In this document: positions 59,421 to 64,000 of the stretch, in pieces
How the letters are laid out: each line of letters begins with the position of its first letter
How positions within the stretch are numbered: position 1 is the stretch's first letter
Assembly (NCBI RefSeq): GCF_030676955.1
Contig: NZ_JAUUUU010000002.1
Coordinates: forward strand, 1-64,000
DNA: 64,000 bases
Direction: 5' to 3'
Origin: Porticoccus litoralis
Lineage (GTDB): Bacteria; Pseudomonadota; Gammaproteobacteria; Pseudomonadales; Porticoccaceae
The notes under the pieces: generated by a model
The model's database searches: none
What the model saw: the letters and a program-made list of their open reading frames with translations, nothing else
What the model was told of the DNA's origin: nothing
Translations under genes and position numbers: made by a program

Positions 59421-59515
59421 TGGGTATCCTTGTGATGGTTTGAGCCTGATCATGTTATTGTAAGATTTAAGTGGCAGTATCGACAGGCAGGGAAATCAGA
59501 ATAAGGAGAATAGTG

Positions 59516-60265
59516 ATGAAAACCCTTCTCAAAATTGTTGCCGGTTTACTGGTGGTGTTGTTGCTGGTGGTGGTATTTGCCATCCTCAACCTGGATAAAG
59601 GTATCAAAGCGGCAGTGGAGACGGTCGGGCCGAAACTGACCCAGTCCAGTGTCACCCTTGATGATGTGGAATTATCTCTGGCCACCGGTGAGGGTAGCCT
59701 CCACGGATTGCTGGTTGGTAATCCGGCGGGATTCAAAACGCCCAGCGCTTTCTCTCTTGGGGAAATTTTCCTTGCGGTAGATCCGGAATCGCTCACCACA
59801 GACACCATTGTGGTGAACAGTATCCGCATTGTGGCACCGGAAATTACCTACGAGTCTGCCAATGGCACCACTAACCTGGCGCAACTGCAGAAAAATGTGG
59901 AGCAGGCAACCGGTGCCAGCTCTGGCTCAACTTCCTCTGAAGCGGGCTCCTCTGATGGCGGCGCCGAAAAGAAGATGATTATTCGCGACCTACAGATCAA
60001 TGCAGGCAAAGTCAGCTACAGCAATCCGTTGCTGGGTGATAAACCCCTGGCATTAACGTTGCCGGATATCCGCCTGACAGGTATAGGTGAAAAATCCAAT
60101 GGCGCCAGTACTGCAGAGGTGGTGAAGCAGGTGTTGGCCGCCATCAACAAGAGTGCTGCAGGCGCGGTGGCCAATTCCGGGGCCTTGAAAGATGCTGGCA
60201 ATCAGTTGAAGCAACAGGTCGAGGAAAAGCTTGGCGGCTTTAAAAGCCTGCTGAATAAAGACTAA
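59516..60265 (+). CDS. AsmA-like membrane-anchored periplasmic protein
   Basis: The 249-residue product has one N-terminal anchor (3-23: TLLKIVAGLLVVLLLVVVFAI) and a beta-rich periplasmic part resembling the first AsmA repeat: VTLDDVELSLATGEGSLHGLLVGNPAGF and LAVDPESLTTDTIVVNSIRI. A Ser/Gly-rich linker spans about 140-160 and a helical region with a coiled-coil-like end (EEKLGGFKSLL) follows. AAGGAG precedes ATG 59516. AsmA-like proteins are implicated in envelope lipid homeostasis, but this one is not characterised. Confidence 0.75.
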   Translation: MKTLLKIVAGLLVVLLLVVVFAILNLDKGIKAAVETVGPKLTQSSVTLDDVELSLATGEGSLHGLLVGNPAGFKTPSAFSLGEIFLAVDPESLTTDTIVVNSIRIVAPEITYESANGTTNLAQLQKNVEQATGASSGSTSSEAGSSDGGAEKKMIIRDLQINAGKVSYSNPLLGDKPLALTLPDIRLTGIGEKSNGASTAEVVKQVLAAINKSAAGAVANSGALKDAGNQLKQQVEEKLGGFKSLLNKD

Positions 60266-60290
60266 TACCGCTATTGATGCCCATAAGAAA

Positions 60291-60315
60291 AACAGCCCGG
60301 GTCCCCGGGCTGTTT
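60291..60315. terminator. Terminator between AsmA-like and GGDEF genes
   Basis: AACAGCCCGG and CCGGGCTGTT pair perfectly (10 bp) around GTCC. Only three T follow in the plus sense, whereas the minus sense gives a run of five U. It therefore serves both converging genes, more strongly the minus one. Confidence 0.75.
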
Positions 60316-60390
60316 GCATTTTGGGATATGTATTCTACTACCTATGTTCAGAGCTTTTAGAAAGAAGGTCGGCGCAATCCGCCTAGGGGC

Positions 60391-60936
60391 TTAAAGTGCC
60401 TGTGAGGTGATATCCATCGAGGATGGCTGATGAGCGTTTTGCGGGTGACATTTTTTTGCGTGCTTGCGTGTGTACATCCGGGTATCTGCCATGGACACCA
60501 GATCGGAAAAACCGGTGATGTTATCGTTTGCGGTGAAGGTGGCATCCCCTACGGAATAGCTGAGATTGTAGGGGCGTTTACCCGCCTTGTTGATGGCGCT
60601 GACAATCCGCTCCAGCCGCTTCAGAGCAATCTGGCTATCACCGCTGTTGGATACGACGGCAAATTCATCTCCCCCGACCCTCGCCACCACGTCACTTTTT
60701 CGAAAATGTTCCTGCAAGAGAGAGGCGAAGTGTTTCAGCAGGTCAGAGCCAATATCATGTCCCAGCGAGTCATTGATGACTTTTAGGTCATCCAAGTCGA
60801 AAAATAACACTGTGACCATTTTGCTCTCGCGCCGGGCTTCGTAGAGCATGTGTTCTCCGAGCATATAAAAACCGCGGCGGTTGTAGATTTTGGTCAGATC
60901 ATCCACCATCGAAACATTGCGCAAATCCACTTCCAT
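60391..60936 (-). CDS. GGDEF diguanylate cyclase domain, downstream half of a split gene
   Basis: The 181-residue frame from ATG 60936 encodes a complete GGDEF domain that should make cyclic di-GMP. Metal residues are in FFDLDDLK (Asp47), the signature GGDEF is at 88-92, and the product-inhibition site RKSD (79-82) sits the expected five residues upstream. The N-terminus begins at VDDLTKIYNRRGF, the usual start of a GGDEF domain, and is in the same frame as the membrane ORF that ends at 60958. Only a TGA and seven codons separate them. No Shine-Dalgarno lies ahead of the ATG, so separate translation would be poor. Confidence 0.8.
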   Translation of the reverse strand: MEVDLRNVSMVDDLTKIYNRRGFYMLGEHMLYEARRESKMVTVLFFDLDDLKVINDSLGHDIGSDLLKHFASLLQEHFRKSDVVARVGGDEFAVVSNSGDSQIALKRLERIVSAINKAGKRPYNLSYSVGDATFTANDNITGFSDLVSMADTRMYTRKHAKKCHPQNAHQPSSMDITSQAL

Positions 60937-60954
60937 GGTGTTGATTTTCTGGGA

Positions 60955-60960
60955 TAGTCA
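60955..60960 (-). other. In-frame TGA CTA between membrane sensor and GGDEF domains
   Basis: The minus-strand codon TGA (60960-60958) followed by CTA is the only interruption of a frame running from 61788 to 60391. TGA followed by C is a weak stop context in E. coli, and TGA CTA is a known readthrough context in some viral and mammalian genes. Either a nonsense mutation or partial readthrough explains it. Confidence 0.7.
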
Positions 60961-61788
60961 GATCAGCAAGACAAACAGGCAGCCGGCACTAACCGCGGAG
61001 GTAACTGCAGAGGCAAGGGCAGGGGATATACCTTGGCTTTGCGGCAGCCATACAGAGCAGCTAATAATCAGGAAAGGCAGTGAAATCATCAGAGGCAGTG
61101 TCACCCGTGAGATTTTGCTGCCTATGCCGATGCCGGCCAGAATGGAAAAGTATCCCTGGTGCATGCGAGTAATCAGTAGGCTAGTTGCCAGTAATACCAT
61201 GCAGGCGAGAGTTTGTGGGGATGTGAGAATATCCGCATTCTGCTGAAACAGGCTGGTGGCACCAAACAAATAGCCAGCAACCACTGCCAGTACCAAGGTA
61301 ACCAGCAGAGCGCAGACAAGTTCGCGTACGACCCTGCAGTAAGGGTTATCTCTTCCCTCACAGATGCAGGAAAAACCCAGGATTACAAAAAACACGGCGG
61401 TCTGAATGGACATGCGGCCAGGCATGATAGATTCACTGTCGCTGGCGAGCAGTGTTTCCAGAAAAAAAGCTTCTCCAACAGCGTGACCGAGCAGGGCCAT
61501 GCCGGCGATGGCGATCACTACGGCTCCTAGAACCCGGGCGGCTAGTATGCGAACGGGGTCGGTCTGGTAATAGCTGAGAGCCATGGCGCACACACTGAGT
61601 AGAACACAGGCGGCGGTATTGGCTTTCATGAGATTCCAGCCTTCGGGCAGCAGTATTTGCACATTGCTGCTGAGCCAGCCCAGCAGCACAGTCAGAGCGA
61701 TGAGTGCAGCCAGCCACATCAGCCCAAGCTGTAGCCGTTTTAATCGATCAAGCAGTTTTGGATTTGGGTAGTTGGCGGTCTCTGTCAT
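60958..61788 (-). CDS. MASE-like multi-pass membrane sensor domain, upstream half of a split gene
   Basis: From ATG 61788 the frame gives 276 residues; TTG 61857 would add 23. Eight hydrophobic segments are visible, for example ALIALTVLLGWL, VIAIAGMALLGHAVG, IQTAVFFVILGFSC, LVCALLVTLVLAVVAGYLF and MISLPFLIISCSVWL, ending at GCLFVLLI just before the stop. This matches an integral membrane sensor normally fused to the GGDEF domain that follows in frame. The ligand is unknown. Together the halves would be a 465-residue diguanylate cyclase. Confidence 0.75.
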   Translation of the reverse strand: MTETANYPNPKLLDRLKRLQLGLMWLAALIALTVLLGWLSSNVQILLPEGWNLMKANTAACVLLSVCAMALSYYQTDPVRILAARVLGAVVIAIAGMALLGHAVGEAFFLETLLASDSESIMPGRMSIQTAVFFVILGFSCICEGRDNPYCRVVRELVCALLVTLVLAVVAGYLFGATSLFQQNADILTSPQTLACMVLLATSLLITRMHQGYFSILAGIGIGSKISRVTLPLMISLPFLIISCSVWLPQSQGISPALASAVTSAVSAGCLFVLLI

Positions 61789-62095
61789 TCGGTCAATACT
61801 GCATCTTTTGCGGTAAAAGGCCGCATATTGTAATAATCGTTTCAGGGTGACATACAACCCCGGTTGTGATCAACGCTTTTATACGCTTCCCGGTTGTGGG
61901 CTGGGTCTTAGTATTAGACTTGCTTTGGGTCTACTGTTATAGTCCCCGCCTCATGGTACCCATCGGTCGGTACCAGATGTGTCCCCCGGTTTTTCCTCTT
62001 TGGTTCTCCCTCCGACACCCCTTAGCAAAATGTTTCCCGCCTAAGACCGTTTCCCTGCACTGCATGGATAGGCTGGTCCCGGAGTTAAAATTTAT
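61789..62095 (+). promoter_or_regulatory. Divergent region and long leader of the RhlE-type helicase
   Basis: This 307-base stretch holds no gene I can support. A TATAGT -10 (61938-61943) with a poor -35 would give a leader of about 150 bases before ATG 62096. Inside the leader TGGTACC (61954-61960) and GGTACCA (61969-61975) form a perfect 7-bp hairpin. Long structured leaders are common in cold-inducible helicase and cold-shock genes, so thermal or autoregulation is possible. Confidence 0.4.
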
Positions 62096-63634
<1,539 letters not shown>

Positions 63635-63636
63635 GC

Positions 63637-63670
63637 AAAAATGCCCGGACAAATGTCCGGGCATTTTTTT
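63637..63670 (+). terminator. Terminator after the RhlE-type helicase gene
   Basis: AAAAATGCCCGGACA and TGTCCGGGCATTTTT pair over about 15 bp with an AA turn, followed by more T. The A and T flanks make it bidirectional, serving the convergent gene at the window end as well. Confidence 0.93.
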
Positions 63671-63684
63671 ATGGTTGCGGGTGA

Positions 63685-64000
63685 CTATTTCAGGTGGCGA
63701 TAGACTGCTGACTCGAAATCCACAAACCCCGGGTATGAGGCGATATCCTGAAATGGCAGTATTTGCGAGGCCCACATGCCACCAATGCCATTTTGTCGGT
63801 CAATCCAGTAGAACAGATTGGCTAGCCCTGCCCACATCAATTGACCCGCCGGTCGCCCGGAGGGTGTCGCCTCCTCATTGACCTGGAAGGTATAGGCCCA
63901 GGATTTTTTCAGGCCGGGAAAGAACTCACCGTCATTGGAGAGTGCTGGTATGGAACTGGTCCAGCCGCCACTCTGCAGGCCCTCGAGGCCATTTTGCGCC
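63685..64000 (-). CDS. Serine beta-lactamase-like hydrolase, C-terminal part (window edge)
   Basis: The minus strand is open from the window end to a TAG at 63687-63685, giving 104 residues of a C-terminus. It includes LQSGGWTSSIPAL, GLKKSWAYTFQVNEEATPSGRP, and the motif GLANLFYWIDRQNGIGGMWASQILPF. That last pattern is typical of class C beta-lactamase-related serine hydrolases and esterases (PF00144 group). The SxxK and YxN catalytic motifs lie beyond the window, so activity cannot be judged. Confidence 0.75.
   Translation of the reverse strand, partial: AQNGLEGLQSGGWTSSIPALSNDGEFFPGLKKSWAYTFQVNEEATPSGRPAGQLMWAGLANLFYWIDRQNGIGGMWASQILPFQDIASYPGFVDFESAVYRHLK

Noticed and set aside
60955..60960. 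Selenocysteine codon in the GGDEF gene
   Set aside because: No bacterial SECIS-like stem is evident just after the TGA, and the position is a linker where no Cys is expected.

Overview
The window is a gene-dense chromosomal segment of a Gram-negative gammaproteobacterium. The outer-membrane genes (lptD, lptE, surA, lolB), the amgK-murU peptidoglycan recycling pair, and the gene orders holA-lptE-leuS-lnt-corC-ybeY-ybeZ-miaB and prs/ispE/lolB/lbcA/hemA/prfA/prmC are Pseudomonas-type. No phage, insertion sequence, CRISPR array or integron was seen. A marine relative of Pseudomonas (Cellvibrionales or Pseudomonadales-like) is a reasonable guess; genus cannot be decided from the sequence alone.

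Layout. 1-15.1 kb, all plus strand: the 3' part of tuf, a terminator, then the S10-spc-alpha ribosomal superoperon (rpsJ to rplQ, with secY and rpoA) ending in a strong terminator. 15.2-19.8 kb: a small accessory patch with galE, a membrane histidine kinase whose ATP-binding boxes look degenerate, a methyltransferase, and a short-chain fatty acid transporter. 19.8-26.8 kb, minus strand: apaH, apaG, rsmA, pdxA, surA, lptD, chained by 4-base overlaps except at lptD, for envelope biogenesis, rRNA methylation and vitamin B6. 26.9-28.7 kb: amgK-murU. 28.7-39.4 kb: an XRE-type protein, a VanZ-like protein, then the minus-strand holA-to-miaB group. 39.5-43.1 kb: a DUF1820 gene, a PLP aminotransferase, elongator tRNA-Met, a small conserved protein and a PQQ-type sugar dehydrogenase. 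43.2-50.0 kb, minus: ychF, pth, rplY, prs, tRNA-Gln, ispE, lolB, lbcA. 50.2-53.4 kb, plus: hemA-prfA-prmC.

53.4-57.2 kb carries a flavin reductase, the three AmmeMemoRadiSam genes (AMMECR1-like, Memo-like and radical SAM) and a DoxX gene. The AmmeMemoRadiSam trio is a widespread, poorly understood system and is the best candidate here for undescribed biology. 57.3-64.0 kb: an RhlB-type helicase, cysZ, an AsmA-like protein, a membrane-GGDEF diguanylate cyclase gene split by one in-frame TGA in a leaky context, an RhlE-type helicase with a repetitive basic tail, and the 3' end of a serine beta-lactamase-like gene.

How the genes work together. Most of the window is translation and its quality control (ribosomal proteins, LeuS, Pth, PrfA/PrmC, RsmA, YbeY, MiaB, YchF, tRNAs), coupled with envelope assembly (SecY, SurA, LptD/E, LolB, Lnt, LbcA, AmgK/MurU). 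Signalling and accessory functions are restricted to the 15-20 kb and 53-62 kb parts. Start sites were chosen by family N-termini, Shine-Dalgarno spacing and gene overlap. Several conserved genes use GTG or TTG.
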